64,000 nt of DNA from Channa striata (taxonomy: Eukaryota > Chordata > Actinopteri > Anabantiformes > Channidae): positions 11,532,001 to 11,596,000 of the forward strand of contig CM065182.1 of assembly GCA_033026295.1 (NCBI GenBank). The letters are read 5' to 3'. The notes below the pieces were generated by a model that saw nothing but the letters and a program-made list of their open reading frames with translations, had not been told where the DNA came from and searched no databases. The position numbers were made by a program, and so were the translations under genes. Shown in pieces: positions 22,141 through 34,290 of the stretch (its first letter is position 1; each line of letters begins with the position of its first letter).

Positions 22141-23660
22141 TGACACACGTGGGAAAATGTCGTAATGCTTTATTAATTCAACTTTACATATTGTCATGTT
22201 ATTATGTTATTATTATTATTAGTAGTAGTATTATTATTATTAGAATTATTGATCGTATCTGTACACCAAACTGTTACAGGATCGACTGAATAAATTCTAG
22301 ACGCAATAAAAAATGCAGTGGCATGAATTATGAAAACCATAACAATATCGTAGCAGCAATATCAATATTTACACAACAGGAATCCCAGATCTTGGGAAAC
22401 CCTTCTTTAGCTTACTAAAGAAGAAGAAAACAGATAGGTTTAGAAAACCTAAACACTAAGAGACCTCTACTGTCTTTGCCACGGTCCAGATCCCATAAAT
22501 AAATAATAACAATAATTTGGATGAAAGAAAATGTGGTAACTATAAATCCCACTCAGTTTTGTTTTATTATTTATTGATTATGAGTGACTTCTGCAGTTTA
22601 TGCTTGCGGATTCCTGAATGATTTGACTTTGGAAGAGTTGTCATGAAAGTGCGAGACTGATATTCAATAGAAAATTAAACTTTTAGTTCTGTTGTGGGCA
22701 AACATATCCGTCTTCGCGCCCCTCTTAGTCTCTCTGTGTCGTTTATGTCAAGCCTCACGTTAAATATACCATTTCTATTCCTATCAATAATGTAGCCTAC
22801 CACACACTCTCTATTTAAATATTCATTTGGCGTTTATGCTGCTTTTATACAGAAAATAGTCTTTATTTTCTGAGTAAAGTTAGAACAAAATAAAAATAGA
22901 AAATAAAAAAAAAAATCAACGCTGCAGACGTTTATGCTCTTCATCTTTCAGCCTGAAACTGCATCTTTATTTTATAAATTAAATACTCTGCAATACACAT
23001 AATCTGTTTCTAACCTCTCGCGAAGTCATACACACGAACAGGTAAAGTACATGTGCATGTCCAAAAACCACCAGCTACAAACACAAACCCTGACAAATAA
23101 ACCACATGCACGTAAAAAAAAAAACGAAGAAACAAAAAAATAATTTCAAAGTAAATGTACTCGTTGCAGGAGTGAGTGTTAATTCTCCTGTGTGTTATAT
23201 TGGTTTATTTTTGTGTGTGTGTCTGTTACTGCTGGAGTCTGAATATTGGGCCTAGCCTTTCTACTACTTCTTATTATTATTATTATTGTGTTGTTTTGAT
23301 AGGAAGAATAGAGAAATTATTAAATTATATATACATTTTTTATTATGGAGATTATTATTTTTAAATAAAATAAAACATAATTTTAACACATATTAATAAA
23401 ATTTAATATACAAACCTTACAATTTGAATAATTAATCAATTAATTAATTAATAATTGAGTAAAAATGCAAACATATACAAAATGAGAGCACCACTGCATA
23501 AAAATACAACTATAAAAAATACACTTCACTGGCCCATCTGCTTTTCTTTTTCTTCATATTATTAGTACGTGCCATGTATTCATCTCAGACACTAAAATCA
23601 TGAACATCTTAGCACCCTGAACAGCTGGCCGAGCAGCAGATTTCCTCCATTTCACCCTCA
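22140..23660. other. Very AT-rich intergenic DNA
   Basis: Contains (ATT/AGT)n patches at 22198-22250 and 23265-23287 and repeated AATTAATTAATT at about 23430-23450. No coding or element signature. Confidence 0.6.
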
Positions 23661-23661
23661 A

Positions 23662-23662
<1 letters not shown>

Positions 23663-23693
<31 letters not shown>
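23663..23693. repeat. (CA)15 microsatellite
   Basis: Uninterrupted CA run. Confidence 0.95.
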
Positions 23694-23695
<2 letters not shown>

Positions 23696-23699
23696 CAGC

Positions 23700-24030
23700 A
23701 CAGCATGCACGCCCGTGCACGTGCATGGGAATTATTTATACAGCAGCTCGTCTCCAGCAACTGCTGGATGCTTATCACCACCGCATCGATACATAAAATA
23801 ATCAGCAGCGAAGGTTAATCACAGAGCCCGCGGGCCTGCAGGCTGCGGAACCATCGCGCCGCATCTCACCGGAAATCCTGCATCTGCATCATTTCTGAAC
23901 TTCAGGCCGGAGAAATGCAGCTCCAGGTCTGGATGCTGCCTGAAGAAGAAAACGTCTGCACTTGGCCACGTTAGGAATGAATGTGCTGATTTAATCTTCT
24001 CTTGGACGCAGTCGGAGGACCGGGAGATGG
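23700..24030. promoter_or_regulatory. Candidate cis-regulatory block
   Basis: GC-rich with several CpGs (for example CCCGCGGGCC near 23827). It contains TGCATCTGCATCATTT, ATCGATACATAAAATAAT and GGTTAATCA (HNF1/homeodomain half-site type), between a CA repeat and AT-rich DNA. No frame with recognisable protein content. Confidence 0.25.
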
Positions 24031-26680
24031 TTTATGTATCTTTTAATAAAAGTAAACAATATTTAATCACACTTTTTTTCCTCCCGTTTTAATAGAGATG
24101 GTCTAAACGGGTAAAATAATCTCCACTTTAGTATCCTATAGCAGAACCAATTCAACTCGCTATTTTGAAATTCAACTGGAAGAAACAAGATATAAATACG
24201 AACTTCCACTTAATTCAGAGAAATATGTTCAAAGAGACGCACTGCTATGGGCTTCTCTAATCATGTCTCATCAATAATGCATTTTAAAACTGACAGGATG
24301 CCCGAAACGTAGAGCGGCTACAACATGAAGCCCCGTTTCTCGGACGGACACCGGCTAAACTTCAGCGTTTAGTTACAGTACAATTTTAATGAAATTAAAT
24401 TTACTGATGGTGGAGAGAAGAGTTCTGGTTTCAGCCGGATAAGAAGCTCAGATACTGTAAATGGGTTTGAGCTCATGTTGCTGCAGCATATTAAATCACT
24501 ACAAACCCCAGTTACCTCATTTATTTGAGATTATAGATTAGATTATACTTGCAACTCCTGGGAAATGTGTAACAGCATCATTAAATGTGTGGGGATTGAA
24601 AGCAAAAATAAATAAATTCAATCAATGATCATCTCCACTTCTTTATCAAGAGTGATAGTTTAATGTTTGTTTCCAGCCATTTAAATAAGGCCTTGCTGCA
24701 TATCACAATATTTCTGGATAGATATTACAGATAGTCAAACTATTCTGCAGAGACAGTATGGAAAAGATCATTTTGCCATAAGGTAGTAACTCCAAATACA
24801 AGCATTCTTAAGGTAAAAACAATAAAACATTAATTTAAAGCTGTTTTTGCTGTTATTGGTGGTTGTTTTAATCCTTCACTACTCCAGAGTATCACTAGAC
24901 CTTTGCATTTTTTGGCACAAACACCACACACCAATACACTGGGAGAAAAAAAATGCAAAACAGAGTGGATGAAAAACGGGGAACTGGGCTGCTGGGCCAC
25001 TTTGATTAAAAAGCAAACTCATCTATGCAGCAGTCCCTTTCAAATGCAACAAACTGACAGAAACAAACTGACAGAGAAACCAATAATTGGTGTGTGTGGA
25101 GGTTAGACGGATGTGCAGATATAAGGGTGTGTGTGTGTGTGTGTGTGTGGTTGGTTGGGGTTTGTGTTTAGGGATTCATTCCTTGTGGACTTAGTTGCTT
25201 TATTTCTCTGCCCTATATATCTGTCCGCCTTCACTCGCTCTCTCTTTCCCTCTCTGCTATGGAGGCTGCTGCTGCTGCTGAAGGGATGTATGAGGCGCTA
25301 CTTTCTTGTCTAGGTGATGAATAATGCAGGGCTCGGAGGCCAGCAAGTTTCCAGTTAAATACCAATTTGCTTAACCAGTGTTTCCAGCCTCTGCCAGCTC
25401 TACTCAGTATAGCGGGCAGTCACATCGGCTTCTGGTATTTAAAGCAAAAATCTATATCTATGAAAGGGTCATCCAACGTAAGCTCCTTGCAGAGGAAGTC
25501 TTTATTATTGTCGTTGTTGTTGGTTGTGGTAGTGATTCGATGACCATGAATATTTGCCAATGCATGCAGTTCACTTATTTTAGTTCAAGACCAAAGGTGA
25601 CGTGGTAACTCCTTTCATGATCCTGCATTATACATTTACCTGACAGTCAAGTAAATGCATGCTTATACTGTATGTAATAGTCTACTAATTGTAAATAACT
25701 TTTTTTTGTCATTGAACTATAATGTCCTGTTGATTTATTCTGAACAAGTTGGACAGTGACCTCTGGTCTGAGTTGTGCACCTCACCCAGAGTGTAATCCT
25801 AGTTTTTTTTTTTTTACAGGAGTACAGATAGATCCTTGCCTATTGCTATAATGAGACTTTTATTTTGTAAGTCAGTGTATTTGTCAGAATGTTAGTTCAG
25901 AACTGACATTAATACACACAGAGGATTGGTCCGACTTGGTATAAGCCAACCCATCTCTGAGATGACAGGAGGGGCAGCAGTGATGATGTCGAGCCATGCA
26001 GAGACAACCCTGAAATAACTATTAAAAAAGTTTGAGTTTTGTTCTCTTAGACTTACTGTAGTACTACAATTTAAATTCTACTCTCATATTAAAAGTTGAG
26101 CTGCCTGCAACCTGAGAAGATCAGGTCTACCAGCCAGACACTTTTATCACTATGGCAGTGAGAGAATACAGCATCAGCTGCGAGTCCAGTCCTACAGTTG
26201 GAGGTGACGTTGCCTGTTCAGAGACAAGGAGGACACATGTACAAGGACACAAGTCCAACACACCACATGCCCCATCAAGCTCTTAAATTTTAGACACACT
26301 GCATGAACGATGTTGGAAGTCATCTATACATTTAAGTTCAACAGAAACATTGTTTATTACCACATACACAATAAATCATTGTACTGCTTTTTGAATGATT
26401 CATTTTAAGGACTATTACTACCTCCTGCAGGTGTACCGACTGTTTTGACATTGTTTCCTTCCACATTATTTGCTGAATGCATCATCCTCGGGATTTATAA
26501 AATATCTATACAAATATGGTTTTATACATTTAAGTAAAAGTGCTAATTTTGACTCCAGATCTCAGACTTATTTGACAGGTGTACTTGTAATTTAAAGTGG
26601 GGCTTATGTTTTGTAAAGTGGTGAAAAGGCAGTAAGATATCATGATGAAATAAACTTCTCTAACTATACTGTGGACACCT
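24030..26680. other. Intergenic DNA
   Basis: AT-rich with a (GT)n run at 25127-25149, a CTGCTGCTGCTG patch near 25266 and a T10 run at 25804. A modestly conserved-looking stretch at 25.29-25.38 kb holds GATGAATAATGCAGG, a POU-like AT core. No gene. Confidence 0.45.
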
Positions 26681-27090
26681 GCTCCTCCCATTTGACCTCG
26701 TCTACATTTGGATGCCATTACAGGGAGCACAGTGAGGTCAGTGCCCCGCAGCTCCTCGATCACAAACAAGCTGCAGGAGCCTGAACGCCGGGTCGGACGT
26801 CAAGCAGAGTCCCTGCTGAGTCCCAAGCAGCTCGGCTTCCTTCTGGGTGAGGATTAAAGCTGGAACGGTGCTCCATATCGTGTGTAATGACCGCCTGTGG
26901 CCCCCAGGTTGTTCTGTTACGCCTCCTTTCCCCCTCCCCCTCCATCAGTAATCAGCTCACCGAGGCAGGATGCAGAACAGAATCAGTCCTCCCTCCTGCC
27001 AAACCCGAAAAAGTAAACACTGCCTCTCCGTTCCCTCACCAATTGTTATTCATAGAGTGGATAAATATTTAATTCCATCTAAGGATACCT
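26680..27090. promoter_or_regulatory. Candidate cis-regulatory block
   Basis: GC-balanced sequence ends in AACAATTGTTATTCATAG-type motifs (CCAATTGTTATTCAT, about 27040) and GATAAATATTTAATT. It also holds CAGTAATCAGCTC. It immediately precedes the polypurine tract. Composition and motifs only. Confidence 0.22.
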
Positions 27091-27214
27091 TTTGTTAACA
27101 GAATTACCGTACAAGCCTTGCAGCCCATAAATCCCTCAATGAATTCAAATTCTTTTCGTTCCCCATTCGTGTGCCGGTTCAGTCCTTGTGCTGTTGAATG
27201 TGTATGTGAGCGGT

Positions 27215-28195
27215 GTTTGGAGGATTGAGGAGGAAGGGAGAAAGTAGGGTGGGAGAGGAGGGGAAAGGAAGAGAGAACATTGTGAAAAGTGTGTGATGGG
27301 GTAAGAAGAAGGGAGACGAGATGGGGAGGTGGTGATGAAGTGAAGGAGTAAAACATATTGGAAGGAAAGCAGGAGAACGGGGAAGTAGAGTGGAAGAAAA
27401 AAGTAGAGAGACATGTAGTTGTATAAGAGAAAGAAGATAAGGAGAGAGTGGTGGTGAAAGAGCTGCAGGCGGAGTTTTATAACTCAAATAAGAAGGATGG
27501 AGGATGTTGAAAGACAAGAAAAGTGGGGAAGTTTAGGACAAGGTGGAGGAAAAAGGGATGAAAAAGATGGGGTGTTAGAGAGGAGGATGAGAATATTAGG
27601 GAACATGAGGAAAGATGAGGCCGAAGGGAAAGAGCATAGCAAAGGAGTGAAGGGGAGACAAGAGGAGATGTATAGGAAAGAAAAGGAAAGGAAAGAAAGA
27701 GCTGAAGGAGCATGTGGAGGAGAGACAGAAGGTCCACTATGAAGACGGGAATGTCCAGTGGGAGGAAGACACAGGCAGATGTGAGCCAAACAGGAACATA
27801 ATGGACAGGACAAACACAAGTGGAAGCAGAAGGTGGAGGAAAGGGAGGAGAAAAAAACACATTCTCATCCCAGTACAAAAGGAAAATGTAGAGATAAAGA
27901 TGATTTAATATCAATTAAGAAAAGGATTGAGGATGATTCAATGGAGTTGTGGTGGAAAATAGGAAGAGTAGCAGAAGACAAATTAATGAAGAGAAAGCAG
28001 AAGAGAGAAGGTAAAGAGAAGAAGGGAGAAGGTTCTGAGGAAGAAAGTACGTGAAGAATGTGGCTGATGGACGTCGTGAAAATGAAGACATGTGGACAAT
28101 ATGAATGGGAGAGAAAAATGGACCATGATACAAAATCAGGACAGATAACAGGAGAAGTGGAAGAATAATAGAAGAACAAAAACATATGTGTAGAC
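27215..28195 (+). repeat. About 1-kb polypurine (GA-rich) tract
   Basis: The + strand is strongly purine-rich for nearly a kilobase (runs such as GGAAAGGAAGAGAGAA), with only short pyrimidine interruptions. Opposite-strand open frames here are Leu/Ser/Pro-rich low-complexity artefacts. Long homopurine tracts can form triplex (H-DNA) structures; that is inferred from composition. Confidence 0.85.
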
Positions 28196-28219
28196 AGACA
28201 CAGCAATTCATATTGATCT

Positions 28220-28640
28220 AGGGCATGTAAATCCAGACTCCTCTGCTTCTTTATTCCTTTTAGCCATAAATAATGGATTGATGAGTTCTAATGAGAACAT
28301 TAACAATGGGATGAACTTAATGAGCACAATGTAAATGATCTGACAAACTAACACTGCAATCAGCCAAATTAATCGCCAGTGATCCAAAACAAAAAGATGT
28401 GGAGGCCCATCGATTGCAAAGAATGTCAGCGTCTTTGATTCCTGACGAAAGGGTAGGAACGAGTCAATAATTTGTCTCCCGTTTCTACCTGAGCTTCATT
28501 TCAATCAATGCATTTGTTTGGTCAGCCACTGGAGATTAAGACCTGTTGAGGCCACTGTTCAAGACAGCCCGAAGACTGTTGGCTCATGATTAAAGTTTAA
28601 TCAGCCTTGCTTGGTGTTAATATTCTTGCTCCCCTCATTT
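28220..28640. promoter_or_regulatory. Candidate cis-regulatory block, homeodomain-rich
   Basis: Begins with CCATAAATAATGGATTGATG and is rich in TAATGAG, AACATTAAC, CAAATTAATCGCC and CTTAATGAGC motifs, then GCTCATGATTAAAG. Many spaced TAAT cores with moderate GC between them are typical of deeply conserved developmental enhancers. Conservation itself was not checked. Confidence 0.35.
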
Positions 28641-30080
28641 CTAATGAAATTCTTTTTTTAAATAATTCCCCTAAGTAGGACTGAACGGATGGTGAGGAAG
28701 AGTGTACGTGTTTCTCATGGAGCAAAAAGGTTTCAATTGGGGTTGTTTGATAGGTCTTAATAATATCCCCATGGTTGATGGCTAAAATCAAATAGAATGA
28801 TAAGGCTTTGATTTATGCCCTGAACATCAAACCAGTGTGTGTGTATAACAGAGCTGAAGTAGCTCGTTTGACTTGTTCCTTTGGTAAAAAATAATATCCT
28901 TTGCCTGATCCAGGAGCTTTTGAATTAGCGTGATCACAAAGTTTTCAGTCAGCTCCACACGCATTGTAGCTGTATGTCAGCCAGTGATGAATTGCATCTG
29001 AGGGTTCGAGGTGGAGAGAAATCCAAAGAATTTACAGATGATACCAAAACGCATGGCGGCAACATCTGGTTTGTTGACAGTGGACCTCATGAAGATTGTG
29101 TAAATTGCCAAAAGTGCCCCATATCTGGATTGCCGAGAAAGTGGCCCAAACCTGAACAACCAAAAGTGACCTGCATAATAACACACAGATGTCACCCAGA
29201 TCATACAGTATAAAACAGATACTGGACATACAGGAAATGCTTTTAGCCAAAGGTCCACTTGCTTTATGCAGATGAGGTGGACAACACACACAATGACCCA
29301 CACAATAAAATGCTGCTTGCCAAAATGCACGGAACTAATCTTAATTTTGGGATTTAGGCATTTTTGAGATGTTTAAAATAAAAATACCATTAGTTCATGG
29401 GTTTAATCATATTTATGACAAAGACATATCTGTGGATGATTCTTTCATTATCTTTAATAACTATAGAATTGTTATGTCTATAAAAAAATTAGATTAAGGA
29501 AAACATTAGCCCGTGATAAAGATTTCCCTAGAAAACAGGTTCTACCTGCACAAAATCAGAGATTACTCAGTCAATCATCATATACAATGAAATTCATGCA
29601 TTAACAAGATTACAATGATTGAGAGGTAGTGTGCACAAATAGCCATTAAAATAATCAACTTTTTATAATATATATATATATATAATTATAATAATATAAT
29701 AATGATTTATAATAATTCCTGTAGCTTTAATGTTAACTATAGTCACCATCCTATAGGTTACAGAGCCCAAGATCAGGTCTATTTTCTCATGGTTTGGGAA
29801 GGACCAAAGCATTCAGCTGAAAAAACTTCTAATTCAAACTAACTAAAACAAATATGACCAAGACATAGTGCACCTTTAAATATCTTTTTTGTTTCTTACA
29901 ATCGCAATGCTGGTCATTTTTAACCTATTCATATGAAGAGTATGTAATACAACAACAGCATCCTGATGGGCAGGGAGTTTAAAGATGTGGGGCATATTAT
30001 GGCTGATTTAATATTAATAGCTTAACACATGCTAGCATATTCATGGCGGTCGCTGATAAAATTAATGGGGTCTTCTCCAA
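28640..30080. other. AT-rich intergenic DNA
   Basis: Contains a (TA)n run at about 29668-29685. No gene or identifiable element. Confidence 0.55.
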
Positions 30081-30100
30081 AAAAAAAAAAAAAAAAAAAA
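30081..30100. repeat. Poly(A) run
   Basis: A20-type homopolymer without SINE or LINE sequence upstream, so probably simple sequence. Confidence 0.85.
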
Positions 30101-30820
30101 CGTCCACTTGAAAGAATGATTTCAGCAGGAGTTGGGTTTGTGCTCATGGTTTTCCAGATTATGATACATTTAAGGATTATTAAAGTAAAGATGAAGTGTG
30201 AGCTTTCTTTTTTCTTCAAATTAAATATCTATCACTGAATGCTGTAATTAATTACGAGACGTTTTTGTAGTGTACTAGGAGCTAAAATGTCTTTTATCTT
30301 TGCCCAATTAGCAGATCATTTTTTAGTGATGCCCTACTTCACATTCATAACTTGTTATATCACTGGCCACAATACATTTGTTTTCTCAAAAGGAAGTACT
30401 AGTCAAAAATTATAAAAATAATAATACTTTTTCTTCTTGATTGTAATGAAATGTACAGTACAAACTAAGAGAAGTCAAGTTTGCATATACTCTGTATCAG
30501 TCTCCTTCATCCCTAGGTGCCCTTTTTCTTGTTTGGGATGTTTTATTGATGACTGTACTTTCCTGAACTTTTTTTGCAGCATGAGGTCTTCTTTTGAACA
30601 ACTGTTGTTTCTTTGTCTTTTCATTTTCTTGACTGTATTGTCCATTTTGTTTGTTAGTTTGTTTGATAGGTTTTATGTTTTTTGTTTTCCAAAAATTCTG
30701 CAAATGTTTGCAGAGATTTTTTTCTTCTTTTGAAAACCACGCAGTCAAATGTTGCCAAACTTTCATCATGAAACCAGGTTTAACAGGTATTCAGGGCGAC
30801 TTGGGACATAATACTTTTGA
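30100..30820. other. AT-rich intergenic DNA
   Basis: T-rich low-complexity sequence around 30.5-30.73 kb gives Phe-rich spurious frames. Nothing else. Confidence 0.55.
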
Positions 30821-30939
30821 TTTCGAATGAAGCTTTAGGTTTAGGGCAAAGAGCAAGTTGTGGAGGCAAGTGTGTAGGTGGGGGAGTTGGTGCTGGTGAT
30901 GGTGGATAAGGGTTGGGAGTGATGGAGGAGCCACTCTCA

Positions 30940-31160
30940 CCGCTGGAGAGCCAGAGTGGAGCGAATGTCCTCTCTGATTAGTGGTGCTGTGTATGAGTGC
31001 ACTAATGCACCTCGCTATTAGCATGTTTCTTCTGGTTGCCACGGGCAGTGCCGCGCCGCCTCCCCGTTTGACGTGTCAGAACGCATATCAGTCACGGCAC
31101 GCTGTGGCCCGTAGGCTTCACATCACTAAGAGAGAGTACGGGTAAGAGCAGTAAGCACGT
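30940..31160. promoter_or_regulatory. Candidate cis-regulatory block
   Basis: GC-rich with several CpGs (TGCCGCGCCGCCTCC). It contains CTGATTAGTGG, CACTAATGCACC and CGCTATTAGCATG, three TAAT-type homeodomain cores within 70 bp, then GACGTGTCAG. Motif-based call only. Confidence 0.28.
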
Positions 31161-31827
31161 CAGTAAGTGTGTTCTTGTCTTTCGTTGAGTTTTATCTCTT
31201 TGGAATGAGGATGTTTTTTACGGGGTGAGGCGGTTTCAGCAGGTTGTCACTGCTTCCAAGGGTTAGACGGCCTGGGTTTAAGGGCTAAGGTTACAAATAG
31301 GATGTTCATCTTCAAGAGTAATCAATGAAAATAAATCTAATGTAATCAATTTGTGTATAGACATGCTCAACAAGAACTGATACTACCTCTCTTCTCCTCC
31401 ATCGTTTAACAGCTGATGAAGAGTCTTATCAACCGCCTCATGTTCCATTCCATTCAAAATGGTAAAAAAGCAAAAGAAGCGGCACACTGGCACAGCCAAA
31501 TGAAATGGAGCTAATCATTCACTCCGCCCCTCCCATTTCCTTTGTTCTATTTTCCCCCATTTACCCCTGGCCCTGCCCCACTCTGCCCATGGAATCATCT
31601 GCTCTGCACCAGTTCATTAAGGAAGCTACCTACCTCAGCTACCTACAGTAGCCTGGCCTAAGCAGATAGAACGTACTGTAAATGCAATAAAGTGCAGATC
31701 CAATAAAGTTGGCTCGGCCTGCCAAGTGTCTAGAGTCTGCTTAGTTGGGCAAAGAAAAGTAAAACCTCATAAGACATAATCAAAGAAAGAATGTTTTAGG
31801 ATGGCAGACAATTCAGGTGTGTGTGGT
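31160..31827. other. Intergenic DNA
   Basis: No gene. CCCCTCCCATTTCC-type pyrimidine-rich sequence at 31.52-31.60 kb. Confidence 0.5.
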
Positions 31828-31947
<120 letters not shown>

Positions 31948-34150
31948 GTCCGTTTGTCTGTCTGTATGTCTGTCCGTCTTCACTAATGCTTTTGCCACCA
32001 AGCAGGAGCAGCCACAATCAAATATTTTGTGGGAAGATTTTACAGACATATGCAGTCTGTTGGAGCAGCAGATTGCTGTCCATACATCAATGCAGCATTC
32101 AACCTAAACAGTGACGTATAGCTCAGGTTTATTAAAAGTTTGAAGAGTGGAAGAGAACACAAAAAAACAACAAAGAGAAACAAACAAAGTTACTGTCAAG
32201 AAAGAATTCAGGAAGAAAGAGGCAGAAACAGAGACAACCAGAAAACTTGGTCGGTAGAACTTGATTAATCGTATATAGATAAATGGAGGGAGGATGAATG
32301 AAACAGATTTCTGGAGAGTGGAGGGGGCTCTTCACCAGTCCAAGGAATGATCGGTCTGCTTAGAGAGATTTGTTGCCATATTAACCGAAGTCTCCAGATG
32401 GCCTTACTGAAAAAACAGAGCTGAGCATGGGAGGACTGATGGAGAGAAAGACAAAATGGGAAGAAATGGTCGAACGGAGAACAGGGGCCTCGGAGAACAA
32501 GTGCAGGTCTGAGGAGGCTGGGAGGCAGGCGGTAAGTGATATTAGGGAAACAGAAGCGAGGAGAAAAAACCCTTAACTTTTCTCAGCAATGGCTATAAAA
32601 CCCTCGGCTCACTGCTCCTTCCCCCCCACCCCCTCCTTCATCCTTGTATTCTCACCTCCCATTATTTTTCTCCCATGTTACTTTCTTCTGAAAATTGCCC
32701 CAAGGCTAGGCACTCTCCTGGGTGGCTCACCCCCGAGCAGAGCCCTTGTTCCTTGCAAGTTGGTAATAATTTGAGCCTGCTGAAAAACACAAGGCTTTTA
32801 GAGGGATCAACCCACACACCTCCTCCTTCACCACCTCCTCTCAGCCTGTCTGCATCTGAGGCATCAGGCCTTCTCCCATGCCTCCGCTGCTCCACGTGCC
32901 TCCACGTACGATCTGCCCTCGCGTTTTCACCCTTCCCGAGCATCCCGATGTTTCCCTTCTGACATGCCCTGCATCCTTTCTTCCCACAGCTCCCATTCAG
33001 AAATGCAGCTGTAGCCACCTAGCATGCACCCCCCCCCCGAAGACTCTCATAAGGAGGGAGAAATATGAGATACAAGACAAAGAGAATGAGAGAATTGTTT
33101 GTGCAGCTCTGGTCCATGAAGAAGAAATGTGGTGAGAAGCACTGTTGTGGGAGAACAGAAAAAAAATATCTGGTGATAGAAGTAACGAGAGAAACAGGAG
33201 AGAGGCTGAACAGAAGCAGAAAAAAACAACGAACAGTTACAACACTGTAGGCTCATGCATTTTGTACGGCCGCTAGACTCCACTGTCTCCACCGTCCAAT
33301 TTACAGCTGCCATCTTCCATATGCGGTTTTATGCCTCTCACAACTCACAGCCAGTCTCATCTCAGACATTTTTACTATTTAATCTCTTACAATAAGCCCT
33401 GATCTACTACAGTATGAACAGTTAGCACTCTGCTGGAATAAAACCATAGTGCTGCTTTAGTCAGACTCTGTAAAGTGAATGTTTTCAATTATAGGAGAAT
33501 TTTTATATTTGCATAAAAATGCTGAATCTACTACTAATTTTACTACTACAAATGTTAGGTTTGAAATATATATTATAAATTAATTTAATTGTGTTCCACG
33601 TTTGGAATCTGTTCTGCTGCTGACTTACAGGTAAAATGTAATTAATGTAAAAAACCTATTTATATCATTACTGACTGTGAACCCCTTAAAGAACCAGTTA
33701 AAAGTTATAAGTACAAAAAATGAACCAATTAAAAAAATGAATTCTATTCCTCTATTTAATCTTCATGCTGCTACCTTAACTTCTGTATTGTTCCATGTTC
33801 CATATTGTAAAGTTCTGAATTTCTTTAAATGACCCTTGAAAGTAGAAGCTGTAAAGGTGAAGTAATGCAACGCAGAAGAATATAAGCGATCAAATGATGA
33901 CATCCCATCCTGGATCTGAGTGGGGACATGCCCTTTGAGGCGATGCACAACATGACTTCTAATACATATCTTACCCACTGTCAGTTAACTGCAGTGCAGT
34001 GAGTGTTAGTGTGCACTAAATGTGTGCGCTATATCATACACATCTGTATTGATCTTTCCTCGGGGGCTGTGATGTTCATGCAGAAAACACAGATCTACTC
34101 CAAACAGACACACATCTGCATTTACACACAGGTGGCAGGTACAGTGTGCT
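31948..34150. other. Intergenic DNA
   Basis: Purine-rich stretches (32.15-32.56 and 33.05-33.24 kb), a C-rich stretch (32.6-33.05 kb, with a C10 run near 33030) and AT-rich DNA after 33.36 kb. Frames such as 32675-32962 are Ser/Pro/Leu-rich and unconvincing. Confidence 0.5.
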
Positions 34151-34179
34151 CCTCTGTCCTGCCATCCACCACTGGCAAA

Positions 34180-34290
34180 TCTTTTATTTAGCCGCTGAAG
34201 CAAGCGGCTCCTTCTCATGAATTATGCAGCTGTGGGCCCCTGTAACAAGCTCCAGGCCGACTCTACACCTTGTGTGTGGCTTAAAATATA
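34180..34290. promoter_or_regulatory. Small hairpin plus POU-like site
   Basis: A perfect 7-base inverted repeat (AGCCGCT at 34190-34196, AGCGGCT at 34203-34209) lies 7 bases before CATGAATTATGCA (34216-34228). The complement of that site, TGCATAATTCATG, resembles Brn3-type sites. A GC-balanced stretch follows. Candidate element only. Confidence 0.25.

Noticed and set aside
27477..28211. Several minus-strand frames of 98-145 codons
   Set aside because: Produced by the polypurine tract, whose complement reads as Leu/Ser/Pro/Phe low complexity.
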